DNA of 64,000 nt from Acinetobacter sp. C32I. Its GTDB lineage: Bacteria > Pseudomonadota > Gammaproteobacteria > Pseudomonadales > Moraxellaceae. This document shows positions 1 through 9,201 of this stretch, piece after piece. How positions within the stretch are numbered: position 1 is the stretch's first letter; each line of letters begins with the position of its first letter. The notes beneath the pieces were generated by a model. It was not told the origin of the DNA. It searched no databases and was given only the letters and a program-made list of their open reading frames with translations. The translations under genes and the position numbers were made by a program. The DNA is taken from assembly GCF_023702715.1 (NCBI RefSeq), contig NZ_CP098480.1, forward strand, positions 2,976,001 to 3,040,000, in the 5' to 3' direction.

Positions 1-406
1 GTGAACGGCTTACTGCATTCACAGGGAGTAATTGCTGATAACGCTGATATTCTTGAGCCGCAATTTTTGCCGCAGCCTCTGCACTCTGTAGCTGGGCCTT
101 GGCTGCATTCATTTGCAATTGCGCATCTTTGACATCCAGTTTTGCCAGCACTTGTCCCACTTTAACCCGATCACCGACATCAACATAACGTTCAGTAATC
201 TGTCCCCCGACCCGGAAGGCCAAAGCAGTTTGCTGTCGCGCTTGCACATCCCCTGCATAGCTTTTTTGATCGACATGATTGCGACTGGGCTGAGTTACCA
301 TGACATAGGGAATTTCCTCTGTCTTCGGCACCTCTTTTTGACAGGCGCTGAGGAGTACACTACTGACAATGAGTAACCCCAATATGATACGATTGATCTG
401 ATTCAT
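1..406 (-). CDS. RND/HlyD-type efflux membrane fusion lipoprotein (N-terminal part)
   Basis: Partial gene: the reading frame starts at the ATG whose complement is 404-406 and leaves the window at base 1. About 135 residues are visible. They begin with a lipoprotein signal peptide ending in a lipobox (L-S-A-C, Cys about residue 22), so the mature protein should be lipid-anchored in the inner membrane facing the periplasm. A barrel/biotinyl-lipoyl-like stretch follows (TERYVDVGDRVKVGQVLAKL), then an alanine/glutamine-rich helical hairpin, the usual order in periplasmic adaptors of tripartite efflux pumps. The inner-membrane pump gene would lie beyond the left edge. The divergent TetR gene at 558 is its likely regulator. 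The substrate cannot be told. Confidence 0.88.
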   Translation of the reverse strand, partial: MNQINRIILGLLIVSSVLLSACQKEVPKTEEIPYVMVTQPSRNHVDQKSYAGDVQARQQTALAFRVGGQITERYVDVGDRVKVGQVLAKLDVKDAQLQMNAAKAQLQSAEAAAKIAAQEYQRYQQLLPVNAVSRS

Positions 407-557
407 CTCTTTGCGCTCTTATTCAAATTGATTTTTAAGGCGTGATATGAGCATTATCATAGATTGTTTATTTTTTAATTAATATACCCATGAGTACACT
501 AATTAAAAATTAAAGCTAGAATTTTGATTTTTAAATTAATTAAAAGAGAACGGTAAC
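407..557. promoter_or_regulatory. Divergent intergenic region with an inverted repeat between efflux gene and TetR gene
   Basis: The 151-base gap is very AT-rich. It contains an inverted repeat with arms TTTTTAATTA (472-481) and TAATTAAAAA (500-509), 18 bases apart. A related AT-rich stretch, AAATTAATTAAAA, follows just before the TetR start. A divergent TetR/efflux layout normally places the operator here. That this dyad is the operator is an inference. Confidence 0.4.
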
Positions 558-1181
558 GTGCAAATCAACAGTGGTCGCCCTAAAGATTTAGAAAAAAGAG
601 CCAAGATTTTACAGGCTGCAAAATCTATTTTTTTAAAAATGGGCTATCACGCCACCAATATGAATCAGATTGCCAAAGAAGCGGGGGTGACCAAACTCAC
701 GGTGTATAACCACTTCCAAGATAAGGGCAATCTATTTATCTGTGCGATTGAAGAAAGCTGTGAAGAATCGATTCGAACCAAACAGATTGAACTGACCGCA
801 GACGCTGATTTTAAACAGGCACTGGTGCTTATGTGTCAGCGTGCATTAAGTATTATTTATCTGCCTGAAGCGCTGAAGCTGGATTGCCTGCTGTTTGAAT
901 TGGCAGCAGAACAAAGTCCCTTAACCCAACAGTTTTTTGATGCCTCACATACCCGCATGTGTCATGTCTGGTGTGATTTTTTTGAGCAAGCCATCGCCTT
1001 TAAATTTATTCAGGCAGATGCGCCACTAAAGCAAACGGAGCTGATCATCTCGCTGATGTTGGGTATCCGTCATCAACAAGTATTACTGGGTTTAGCCCCT
1101 GTGCCCAGCGCAACTGAAATCAATCAGATGATTGAACAGGCCATCGAAATTTTTATGCTTAAATATCAACCAATAATTTAG
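558..1181 (+). CDS. TetR/AcrR family transcriptional regulator
   Basis: A 207-residue protein with a GTG start. The N-terminal helix-turn-helix occupies about residues 12-58 (AAKSIFLKMGYHATNMNQIA, then TKLTVYNHFQDKGNLF), the canonical TetR DNA-binding domain. The C-terminal all-helical part should hold the ligand pocket and dimer interface. The start sits 150 bases from the divergent efflux lipoprotein gene, the classic arrangement of a local repressor relieved by a pump substrate. No ligand can be inferred. The length is normal for the family. Confidence 0.9.
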   Translation: MQINSGRPKDLEKRAKILQAAKSIFLKMGYHATNMNQIAKEAGVTKLTVYNHFQDKGNLFICAIEESCEESIRTKQIELTADADFKQALVLMCQRALSIIYLPEALKLDCLLFELAAEQSPLTQQFFDASHTRMCHVWCDFFEQAIAFKFIQADAPLKQTELIISLMLGIRHQQVLLGLAPVPSATEINQMIEQAIEIFMLKYQPII

Positions 1182-1211
1182 AGAATATTCACATTTTTTT
1201 ACGTTCTGCTC

Positions 1212-1239
1212 TTGGAATGTCTCTCAATCGCGCTATAGT
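1212..1239 (+). promoter_or_regulatory. Likely sigma-70 promoter of ppc
   Basis: TTGGAA at 1212-1217 and TATAGT at 1234-1239 are separated by 16 bases and lie just upstream of ppc. A purine-rich ribosome site (CAGGAGAA) precedes the ATG at 1266. Confidence 0.55.
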
Positions 1240-1265
1240 CGAGTGAGAACAACAGGAGAATTAGA

Positions 1266-3947
1266 ATGATTCAGCAAATCACTGCTCCACTACGTGAAGA
1301 TGTCCGCTTACTGGGCAATTTACTTGGAGAGACCTTAAAGCAACATGCTGGGCAAGATTTGTTTAATCAGATTGAGCAAATTCGCGCATTAGCCAAAGGT
1401 GCACGTGACGGCCAGATCGAAGCAGAAAAACAGCTCGAACAATTGTTTCTCGGTTTAAAAGATGAAGAGATTTTGCCGCTGACCCGCGCATTCTCACATT
1501 TTCTGAACTTCGCCAATATTGCTGAACAATATCATGTGGTGCGTAGCCGTCGTCAGGCCGAGTTCGATGAGCACGCGCCTAGCCCAAACCCGCTGCCACA
1601 TTTATTCGAAAAATTCAAAACCCAACAAATCAATGCACAGCAATTATTCCAACAGATCTGTGATTTAAAAATTGAACTGGTACTGACAGCACACCCAACC
1701 GAGGTCAGCCGGCGTACCCTGATTCAAAAATATGATGATATTACCGACTGTCTTTCACAGTTAGATCAACAAAAACTGACACCAAGAGAACGCCAACAAA
1801 CCATCGCGACACTGAAGCAATTGGTCAGCTCAGCATGGCAAACCGATGAGATTCGTCAGCATCGTCCAACTCCTGTCGATGAAGCCAAATGGGGCTTTGC
1901 CACCATCGAGCAGTCGCTCTGGAATGCGGTACCGAAATTCGTACGTGAACTGAATGAACTCACGCAGCAGCATTGTGAGCATGCCTTACCTTTGAGCATT
2001 GCACCGATCCGTTTTGCTTCATGGATGGGCGGTGACCGCGATGGCAATCCAAATGTCACCCATCAAGTCACCCAAGAAGTGCTGTGGCTATCACGTTGGC
2101 AAGCTGCTGATTTGTATTTGCGTGATATTGAAAATCTGCGTTGGGAACTGTCGATTCAAAGTTGTTCTGAAGAACTGACTCAGGCATTGGGCTATGAACA
2201 CCCTGAACCGTATCGTGAATATCTGCGCGACACCCGTGAACGTTTAAAAGCCACCCGCTATTGGTTGGGACAACGCTTACAAGGGGCTGAAGCCGATGAC
2301 AGCAATATCATCAAAGATAAAGATGAACTATTAGCCCCTTTACTGCTTTGCTATCGCTCGTTGATTGACAGTAACTTAGCCGAAATCGCCAATGGACAAT
2401 TGCTGGATTTCATTTATCGGGTCAACTGTTTCGGCATAGAACTGCTCAAGCTGGATATTCGTCAAGAATCGGGCCGTCACCGTCAGGCCATTTCTGCCAT
2501 TACTGAATATCTGGGTCTTGGCAATTTTGAATCATGGACAGAACAAGCACGTCAAAACTTCCTGATCCAAGAGCTGCAAAGCAAACGTCCATTATTACCG
2601 AAGTTCTTCAATGAACCTGAAGGCAGCCTGATTCAGCATCCAGACGTACTGGAAGTATTTGCCACCATGCGTACCTTGGCGGAACAGCCAACCGAGAGCT
2701 TGGGTGCCTATATCATTTCGATGGCAGAATATCCAAGTGATGTGCTCGCAGTTTTATTGTTGCAAAAGGAAGCTGGGATTCAACATCCGCTACGCGTCGT
2801 GCCTTTATTTGAAACCTTGAAAGATCTGGATGGCGCGGCCAAAACCATGACCACCTTGTTCAATATGCATTGGTATAAACAGCATATTCAAGGCAAACAT
2901 GAGGTGATGATTGGCTATTCAGATTCTGCCAAAGATGCAGGCTTTATGTCCGCCAACTGGGCGCAATACCGCGCCCAAGAAGAATTGACTGCAATTGCCA
3001 AACAACATGGCGTGCAATTGACCTTGTTTCATGGTCGCGGTGGTTCAATCAGTCGTGGTGGTGCGCCAACGCAACAAGCCCTGTTCTCGCAGCCACCAGG
3101 CTCAATTTCAGGTGCGATTCGAGTGACTGAACAAGGTGAGATGATTCGCTTCAAATTCGGTCTAGAAGGTATTGCGCTGCAAAATCTGGAAATCTATACC
3201 GCTGCAACTTTAGAAGCGACTTTGCTCCCACCACCGGAACCGAAAAAACAATGGCGTGACTTGATGAATCAAATGACTGATTTATCGGTCAAGGTCTATC
3301 GTCAAACTGTGCGTGAAAATCCAAACTTTGTCAGCTATCTACGGACAGTTACACCAGAACTGGAACTGCAAATGCTGCCATTGGGTTCACGCCCAGCCAA
3401 ACGTAAAGTCAGTGGCGGTATTGAATCACTGCGTGCCATTCCATGGGTGTTTGCATGGACCCAAATCCGTTTGATGCTGCCTGCTTGGTTAGGTACAGGT
3501 ACGGCGATTAATCAGGTGCATGAGCAGCATAAAAACACCTTGAATGAAATGTTGGAACAATGGCCTTATTTCCAAACCCTGATTGATATGTTGGAAATGG
3601 TATTGTCTAAATCTGATGCCGATATTGCCCTGTATTATGAATCACATCTGACCCAAGATCAGGACTTAAAGGTGCTTGGCGTGGAGTTACGCCAGCGTCT
3701 GCAAAATGCGGTGGATACCCTGCTGAGCTTAAAGGGTGAATCTAAACTGCTCAGCAACAATGAAGTTTTAGATCAATCCATGCAGGTGCGTAAGCCGTAT
3801 TTATTGCCACTGCATTTATTACAAGCGGAGTTGATGAAACGTCGTCGTTTATATCTGGCTGAACACCAAACCGAACACAGCCCTGTCGATCATGCCTTGA
3901 TGGTCAGTATTGCGGGGATTGCCGCAGGTCTGCGTAATACAGGTTAA
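1266..3947 (+). CDS. ppc: Phosphoenolpyruvate carboxylase
   Basis: An 893-residue cytosolic enzyme that carboxylates phosphoenolpyruvate with bicarbonate to oxaloacetate, refilling the TCA cycle. The length is close to E. coli Ppc (883). Signature motifs are present: VLTAHPTEVSRRT at about 139-151 with the catalytic His, GYSDSAKDAGF at about 549-559, the glycine-rich loop FHGRGGSISRGG at about 588-599, and a C-terminus ending in NTG, as in bacterial PEPCs. It is a single gene with its own promoter, and a strong hairpin follows the stop. Nothing appears unusual. Confidence 0.98.
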   Translation: MIQQITAPLREDVRLLGNLLGETLKQHAGQDLFNQIEQIRALAKGARDGQIEAEKQLEQLFLGLKDEEILPLTRAFSHFLNFANIAEQYHVVRSRRQAEFDEHAPSPNPLPHLFEKFKTQQINAQQLFQQICDLKIELVLTAHPTEVSRRTLIQKYDDITDCLSQLDQQKLTPRERQQTIATLKQLVSSAWQTDEIRQHRPTPVDEAKWGFATIEQSLWNAVPKFVRELNELTQQHCEHALPLSIAPIRFASWMGGDRDGNPNVTHQVTQEVLWLSRWQAADLYLRDIENLRWELSIQSCSEELTQALGYEHPEPYREYLRDTRERLKATRYWLGQRLQGAEADDSNIIKDKDELLAPLLLCYRSLIDSNLAEIANGQLLDFIYRVNCFGIELLKLDIRQESGRHRQAISAITEYLGLGNFESWTEQARQNFLIQELQSKRPLLPKFFNEPEGSLIQHPDVLEVFATMRTLAEQPTESLGAYIISMAEYPSDVLAVLLLQKEAGIQHPLRVVPLFETLKDLDGAAKTMTTLFNMHWYKQHIQGKHEVMIGYSDSAKDAGFMSANWAQYRAQEELTAIAKQHGVQLTLFHGRGGSISRGGAPTQQALFSQPPGSISGAIRVTEQGEMIRFKFGLEGIALQNLEIYTAATLEATLLPPPEPKKQWRDLMNQMTDLSVKVYRQTVRENPNFVSYLRTVTPELELQMLPLGSRPAKRKVSGGIESLRAIPWVFAWTQIRLMLPAWLGTGTAINQVHEQHKNTLNEMLEQWPYFQTLIDMLEMVLSKSDADIALYYESHLTQDQDLKVLGVELRQRLQNAVDTLLSLKGESKLLSNNEVLDQSMQVRKPYLLPLHLLQAELMKRRRLYLAEHQTEHSPVDHALMVSIAGIAAGLRNTG

Positions 3948-3954
3948 GTCGAAC

Positions 3955-4003
3955 GCCAGCCTCGCCATCGAAAGAAATCATGACTGTTGATGGCGAGACT
4001 GGC
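3955..4003 (+). terminator. Long hairpin after ppc
   Basis: Arms GCCAGCCTCGCCATC (3955-3969) and GATGGCGAGACTGGC (3989-4003) pair almost perfectly directly after the ppc stop. There is no good U-tract (AAAATATG follows), so it may stabilise the mRNA 3' end rather than be a classic intrinsic terminator. The remaining 250 bases up to the permease gene are AT-rich and hold only the promoter-like site listed next. Confidence 0.5.
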
Positions 4004-4119
4004 AAAATATGCCATCTAAATTTTAAAAACAGAAAAAATTCAAAAAATATTTTGAAAATAAAAGAGTTAACTTTTCAAAGCATCAGCACAAAAATAAATA
4101 ATAAAACCGCTAGCTTATT

Positions 4120-4148
4120 TTGAAACAAATTTTACCAAAAGGTAAAAA
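4120..4148 (+). promoter_or_regulatory. Possible promoter with overlapping dyad upstream of the uracil permease gene
   Basis: TTGAAA (4120-4125), a 17-base spacer and TAAAAA (4143-4148) resemble a weak sigma-70 promoter. The perfect dyad TTTTACC-AAAA-GGTAAAA (4130-4147) covers the spacer and -10. This would suit a repressor or a pyrimidine-sensing start-site control, but neither is shown. Confidence 0.3.
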
Positions 4149-4256
4149 TACAAACCCGTAATGCCTGTTCTGGCAATATTCTCAATGGCTTATAGGTGAA
4201 AGCTCGTTTTAAGACAGGGTATCATACGCGCTGATATCACATAATGAGTCTAATTT

Positions 4257-5552
4257 ATGTCAAGTTGGTTTCCAAAATGGCAGCCGTATCAGGGGAAGAT
4301 CGATCATCGCCCTGTTGCGACAAATGAATATTTACCGCCCTTACAAAGTGCGGTGCTCGGGGTTCAACACGCATTTGCAATGTTTGGTGCAACGGTTCTT
4401 GCACCCTTATTAATGGGTTTTAGCCCAAACCTTGCCATCTTAATGTCAGGGATTTGTACCATTATTTTCTTCCTGATCACTGGTGGACGCGTACCAAGCT
4501 ATTTAGGTTCAAGTTTTGCCTTTATCGGTGTAGTTGCGGCGGCAACAGGACATATCACGGGCTCTGGGGCCAATCCTAACCTTTCGGTTGCACTTGGCGG
4601 GATCGTCGCCTGTGGTATTTTTTATGCCTTGATCGGTTTTGCGGTGATGCTGACAGGTACACGCTGGATTGAAAAACTGATGCCACCCGTCGTCACTGGC
4701 GCGATCGTGATGATCATTGGTCTCAACCTTGCACCTGTCACCATTAAAGGGGTTGCCGGTCAACCGTTTGAGATGTGGATGGCACTCATCACGGTATTGA
4801 GTATGGGCATCATTGCAGTCTTTACCAAAGGGCTATTACAGCGTTTATTGTTACTCGTTGGCTTACTGATTGCCTATGCGCTTTATGCCATTGCAACCAA
4901 TGTTTTAGGCTATGGCAAACCGATTGATTTCTCCCAAATCGCAGCAGCGCCATGGTTTGGTATTCCAAGCTTTTCACATCCAACTTTTGATTTAAATGCA
5001 ATCCTAATTATTGCCCCTGTGGCTCTGATTTTAGTGGCAGAGAATCTGGGACATATCAAAGCTGTGGGTGCAATGACTGGCGAAAACCTGACTCCGCAAT
5101 TGGGCAAAGCTTTTGTTGCCGATGGTTTGGCCACAACCTTATCGGGCAGTGTCGGTGCACCAGGGATGACCACTTATGGGGAAAACATTGGTGTAATGGC
5201 AGTGACCCGTGTCTATTCGACAATTGTATTCGTGATCGCTGGTGTGTTTGCTATTTTCTTGGGGCTTTCGCCTAAGTTTGGCGCAGTCATCAGTACCATT
5301 CCAACCGCAGTTCTGACAGGTGCTTCGATTGTGGTGTTTGGCTTGATTACCATTGCCGGTGCGAAAATCTGGATCGAAAACAAAGTCGATTTCTCAAACA
5401 ATAAAAATCTGATCATTGCCTCTGTCACCATTATTTTAGGTGCAGGTAACTTTGAATTGTTATTTGGTAGCTTTAATTTAGGTGGTATTGGAACCGCAAC
5501 TTTTGCTGCGATTTTCCTGAACCTGTTATTCAGTTTAAAAGATAAAAACTAA
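4257..5552 (+). CDS. uraA: Uracil permease, NCS2 (uracil/xanthine:H+ symporter) family
   Basis: A 431-residue inner-membrane transporter, almost the same length as E. coli UraA (429). It has about 14 hydrophobic segments. The family signature is at about residues 260-320: AENLGHIKAVGAMTG, then TTYGENIGVMAVTRVYS, which carries the substrate-binding glutamates and matches the uracil branch better than the xanthine branch. It should import uracil with protons. It is a single gene, with an intrinsic terminator directly after the stop. The dyad at 4130-4147 may control it. Exact substrate is inferred from motif similarity. Confidence 0.9.
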   Translation: MSSWFPKWQPYQGKIDHRPVATNEYLPPLQSAVLGVQHAFAMFGATVLAPLLMGFSPNLAILMSGICTIIFFLITGGRVPSYLGSSFAFIGVVAAATGHITGSGANPNLSVALGGIVACGIFYALIGFAVMLTGTRWIEKLMPPVVTGAIVMIIGLNLAPVTIKGVAGQPFEMWMALITVLSMGIIAVFTKGLLQRLLLLVGLLIAYALYAIATNVLGYGKPIDFSQIAAAPWFGIPSFSHPTFDLNAILIIAPVALILVAENLGHIKAVGAMTGENLTPQLGKAFVADGLATTLSGSVGAPGMTTYGENIGVMAVTRVYSTIVFVIAGVFAIFLGLSPKFGAVISTIPTAVLTGASIVVFGLITIAGAKIWIENKVDFSNNKNLIIASVTIILGAGNFELLFGSFNLGGIGTATFAAIFLNLLFSLKDKN

Positions 5553-5559
5553 AACCTTG

Positions 5560-5586
5560 AAGGCAGCGCAAGCTGCCTTTTTTTTA
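5560..5586 (+). terminator. Intrinsic terminator of the permease gene
   Basis: Stem AAGGCAGC / GCTGCCTT (5560-5567 and 5572-5579) with a four-base loop, followed by a run of T. Confidence 0.9.
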
Positions 5587-5606
5587 TTTTGAGAAAGATG
5601 CCACTC

Positions 5607-6353
5607 CTAGATAATGCCACCATTGGCTCTAATCACTTGTGCATTGATCCAGTTACTGGCATCACTCACGGCAAAATCAAGCACCGCAGCAATATCTTCC
5701 ACTGTACCTAAACGCTCTAAAGGAGCTGCTTTGGCCAACTGTGCAATCAATGCTTCGCTCTTGCCCTCAAAAAATAGCTCCGTCGCTGTTGGCCCAGGTG
5801 CAATTGCATTAACCGTAATATTTTTGCCTCTTAATTCTTTGGCAAGGATAGCGGTCAAAGCTTCGATGGCTGCTTTAGATGCGGTATAAATACCATACCC
5901 TTCCAGTTTCATACCAATCACGCTACTGGACAGATTGATAATTTTTCCACCTTGCTCAAGTCGTTTCGCCGCCTCTCGCATGCTATATAAGCTGCCTTTT
6001 AAATTAATCGCTAAAACCTTTTCAATGGTTTCATCATCTAAAGCTTCAATTTTTTGCAAGCACATGATGCCCGCATTATTAATCAGAATATCCACTCGCC
6101 CGTAGTGTTGAATGACATATTCAAATAGCTGCTCAACCTGATGCGACTGGCTGATATCTGCTTTAAATGCGCTTGCTGTCCCACCCGCAGCTGTAATTTT
6201 TTCGACCAGCTGATTTGCTTCTAAATCATTGCGCGCATAATTAATCACGATTTGATGGCCTTGCTGTGCCAATAAGGTCGCGGTAAAAGCACCTATACCT
6301 CGGGATGCGCCTGTAATCAAAATCACTTTTTTATCATTTGCTGGCGTATTCAT
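5607..6353 (-). CDS. SDR family NAD(P)-dependent oxidoreductase
   Basis: A classical short-chain dehydrogenase/reductase of 248 residues. The Rossmann motif TGASRGIG lies near residues 14-21, NNAG near 92, and the catalytic Ser plus YxxxK (YTASK) near 150-160. The frame is open to 6374, but the internal ATG at 6353 is preceded by GAGG at good spacing, so I start there. It shares a 123-base divergent promoter region with the LysR gene at 6477, its probable regulator. The substrate is not predictable; many relatives are annotated as 3-oxoacyl reductase-like enzymes. Confidence 0.88.
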   Translation of the reverse strand: MNTPANDKKVILITGASRGIGAFTATLLAQQGHQIVINYARNDLEANQLVEKITAAGGTASAFKADISQSHQVEQLFEYVIQHYGRVDILINNAGIMCLQKIEALDDETIEKVLAINLKGSLYSMREAAKRLEQGGKIINLSSSVIGMKLEGYGIYTASKAAIEALTAILAKELRGKNITVNAIAPGPTATELFFEGKSEALIAQLAKAAPLERLGTVEDIAAVLDFAVSDASNWINAQVIRANGGII

Positions 6354-6476
6354 TTTTAACCTCGTCCAACTCAACTTATCACGGAATACGATCTATGATA
6401 CTGTTCAGTGAGAACAAGATAATCCATCAAATTTCGGCTTCTTTATACGGATAGGCCGAACAAAAGAATCAAGCCT

Positions 6477-7379
6477 ATGGACAAGTTAAATGCAATGTCG
6501 GCATTCGTACATGTGGTTGAGCAGCGAAGTTTTACCAAAGCAGCACAGATCCTGAACTTACCGCGCTCGACCCTGACAGATGCGATTAAACAGTTGGAAA
6601 TGCAGTTGAATACCCGCCTACTATTTCGGACCACACGACAAGTGAATCCGACCGATGAAGGCCATCTGTACTATCAACGCTGTAAATATATTCTGGCTTA
6701 TATTGATGAATCAGATCATGATTTTTTACATGCCAAACCGCAAGGTCCCTTAAAGGTCGAAGTTCACGGTATCTTTGCTGCGCATTTTATTCTGCCCAAA
6801 CTACATCAGTTTCTCAGCGAATATCCACAAATTCAATTACAACTAACTGAAAGTGATCGCTATGTTGATCTGATTAAAGAAGGCATCGACTGTGTGATTC
6901 GGATTGGTCATTTAAATAATAGTGAACTGGTGGTCAGACCTTTGGGGCTGATCCCGCAAGTCACTCTCGCGAGTCCTGAATACCTCAAAAACTATGGTAC
7001 TCCGAATACACTAAGTGATTTAAAACAGCATTTTATGGTGGGCTTCCACTCCACAGCACGACAAAAAACGCTTCCCTTAGCGTTTTTGATTCACGATAAA
7101 GTTGAGTTTTATGACCTCACCTCCTTGATTCAAGTCAATGGGGCACAGACCTACTCTGCTGCGGCAGAACAAGGCTTTGGTATTATTCAGGTGCCACGTT
7201 ATGGTCATTTAAAGCAAATCGAAAATGGTCAGCTGTGCCCTGTGTTAACCCAATACACTGTTCCTTCTTTACCCGTTTCTTTGCTTTACCCCTCAAAAAC
7301 ACGGGTTTCACCTCGACAACGGGTATTTATTGAATGGATGGTACAGTTGTTTAAAGATCATCCTTTGGATCAGGCTTAA
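6477..7379 (+). CDS. LysR family transcriptional regulator
   Basis: A 300-residue LTTR. The winged helix-turn-helix is at about residues 1-60 (FVHVVEQRSFTKAAQILNLP, RSTLTDAIKQLE), followed by a linker helix and a periplasmic-binding-protein-like effector domain from about 90 (KVEVHGIFAAHFILPKLHQF). The subtype resembles the group that controls divergent oxidoreductase genes. It is divergent from the SDR gene, which supports local control of that gene. The effector is unknown. Confidence 0.92.
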   Translation: MDKLNAMSAFVHVVEQRSFTKAAQILNLPRSTLTDAIKQLEMQLNTRLLFRTTRQVNPTDEGHLYYQRCKYILAYIDESDHDFLHAKPQGPLKVEVHGIFAAHFILPKLHQFLSEYPQIQLQLTESDRYVDLIKEGIDCVIRIGHLNNSELVVRPLGLIPQVTLASPEYLKNYGTPNTLSDLKQHFMVGFHSTARQKTLPLAFLIHDKVEFYDLTSLIQVNGAQTYSAAAEQGFGIIQVPRYGHLKQIENGQLCPVLTQYTVPSLPVSLLYPSKTRVSPRQRVFIEWMVQLFKDHPLDQA

Positions 7380-7485
7380 ACGCTTCGCCCCTCACCAAAA
7401 ACAGTTTTTGCTGCACTTAAGTCCACTATCTTTATTTAAGTGATGTTTAGTATGATGATTTTTTGCATTTCAATGCGTTGACATC

Positions 7486-8376
7486 ATGCGTTTTGATTTT
7501 TTTGATTTACAGCTATTTCTGCATATCGTCACTACAGGCAGTCTGACCAAAGGGGCGGAACGTTCTGCAATTTCCTTGCAAGCAGCCAGTGAACGCATCA
7601 AAAAACTTGAACAATATTTCGATACGCCTTTATTCATTCGACACACCACGGGTGTTGAGCTCACCAGTGCAGGCCATGCCTTAGCCGAACATGCACGACG
7701 TTTGCTCCGACAAAAAGACCAACTTGAACAAGAGATGCAACGCTTTCGGCAGCAACAACCCGAATCCATAACCCTGTGGTGCAACTCCTCTGCACAAAGT
7801 GAATATCTGCCACCGCTGTTACCGCAATATCTGATGCGCCATCCTGACATCAATATCGATCTGCATGAAGCTGAAAGTTCAGAGATTATTGCGGCGCTCG
7901 GCAAAGGCATGGCCAAACTCGGCTTGGTTTCCAGTTTCTTTGATATTCGCCCATTGCAGACCCAAGAATTTGCCAGTGATCCCTTGGTGCTGATTTGCCC
8001 AGCCTCACATGCTCTCGCCCAACACAAACAATTGAATTTGGTCGAGGCCCTAAACTATGGTTTTATTGGATTGATGCCGCATCATTCTTTGCAGCAATCC
8101 ATCGAAACCCAAGCCAAGTTGCTCGGTTTTAATATCCAATACCGTTTGCGTTTGCCTAATTTCGCTGCGATTGCTGAAGTAGTGGCAAAAGGCGTCGGCA
8201 TCGCGATTATGCCTGCCCGTGCTGCACAGCGTTTAGAACCCGACTATGATTTCCACACCGTACAACTCATGGGTGCATGGGCCAATCGGAAACTGCTGTT
8301 GGCAACGCAGGATTTCAGCCAATTGCCCGAAACTTATCAACAGTTTGCAGATTTTTTATTGCAACATCGTCCTTAG
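7486..8376 (+). CDS. LysR family transcriptional regulator
   Basis: A 296-residue LTTR: N-terminal helix-turn-helix (LFLHIVTTGSLTKGAERSAI, QAASERIKKLE at about 8-45) and a substrate-binding effector domain from about 90. It converges with the TauE/SafE permease gene, with only 12 bases between the stops, so a shared regulator-target promoter is not evident. It belongs to a different LTTR subgroup from the neighbour at 6477 (low identity by eye). The target is unknown. Confidence 0.92.
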   Translation: MRFDFFDLQLFLHIVTTGSLTKGAERSAISLQAASERIKKLEQYFDTPLFIRHTTGVELTSAGHALAEHARRLLRQKDQLEQEMQRFRQQQPESITLWCNSSAQSEYLPPLLPQYLMRHPDINIDLHEAESSEIIAALGKGMAKLGLVSSFFDIRPLQTQEFASDPLVLICPASHALAQHKQLNLVEALNYGFIGLMPHHSLQQSIETQAKLLGFNIQYRLRLPNFAAIAEVVAKGVGIAIMPARAAQRLEPDYDFHTVQLMGAWANRKLLLATQDFSQLPETYQQFADFLLQHRP

Positions 8377-8388
8377 TTCAGCCCCCAA

Positions 8389-9120
8389 TTAATGCGATAG
8401 CATATACGCACCTAATGCGACCAAGCCCATAAAAAATAGGCGGCGGAAGCGTTGCTCATTCAATTGATAGCGGATTTTTTTACCCAACCACATACCTATT
8501 AAAGCCGCGATCAAAGCCACGATGGATAGGCGATAATCCAGAGTGATGCCTGCCATCGGGTTATGCTGTAAAAATACGGCGAGGCAAATGGTGGACACGG
8601 TAAAGGTCAAGCCCAAAGCCTGAACCAGCTCATCCCGTTTTAAATGCAAAGACTGTAAATAAGGCACTACGGGAATAATCACCACACCTGTTGCTACGGT
8701 CACCGCCCCACCGATATAACCGACCACAGGTGAGAGCCAGCGCTCATATTTGCCCAAGTGAGGCAGATTCTTAACGCATAAACCATAAAGCCCGTACAGT
8801 ATCAGCATCGTACCCAATAGAATTTCACTGCTTTGGCCATGACTTTGGCTTAAAGTGGGTAAAAAACTCCAGACCGATCCAACCACAATCCCAAGCAACA
8901 AAGACCAAAAGCGGCATACAAAAGTCCAGACCCGCCCCTCAGCAAACAGCTGCCAGATATTGGTGATCATGGACGGAACGATCAGCAGGGATGCAGCCTG
9001 AAATGGACTCATGGCAATCGTCAGTAGTCCCATGGAGACCGCAGGTAAACCTAAGCCGATCATGCCTTTAATCATGCCCGCAAAGATAAATACCATTACA
9101 ATAATTGCTAAAAAAGTCAC
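8389..9120 (-). CDS. Sulfite exporter TauE/SafE family permease
   Basis: A 243-residue inner-membrane protein with about seven to eight hydrophobic helices. It has the family pattern of glycine-rich first helices (IFAGMIKGMIGLGLPAVSMG) and a second repeat beginning near VVGYIGGAVTVATGVVIIPV. Members move sulfite, sulfoacetate or other small organic anions. The start is a GTG preceded by GGAG at about nine bases. It stands alone, convergent with the LysR gene. Confidence 0.88.
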   Translation of the reverse strand: MTFLAIIVMVFIFAGMIKGMIGLGLPAVSMGLLTIAMSPFQAASLLIVPSMITNIWQLFAEGRVWTFVCRFWSLLLGIVVGSVWSFLPTLSQSHGQSSEILLGTMLILYGLYGLCVKNLPHLGKYERWLSPVVGYIGGAVTVATGVVIIPVVPYLQSLHLKRDELVQALGLTFTVSTICLAVFLQHNPMAGITLDYRLSIVALIAALIGMWLGKKIRYQLNEQRFRRLFFMGLVALGAYMLSH

Positions 9121-9201
9121 ATCCGAATCTCCGATCTTGCATCGGAGTTATGCTACGAAAAAAAGCCAAGTTTGCCCTATTCTTATTTTTGGGAGTAGGC
9201 C

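Noticed and set aside
7470..8027. 185-codon minus-strand frame
   Set aside because: Antisense shadow of the LysR gene at 7486, cysteine- and serine-rich with no domain.
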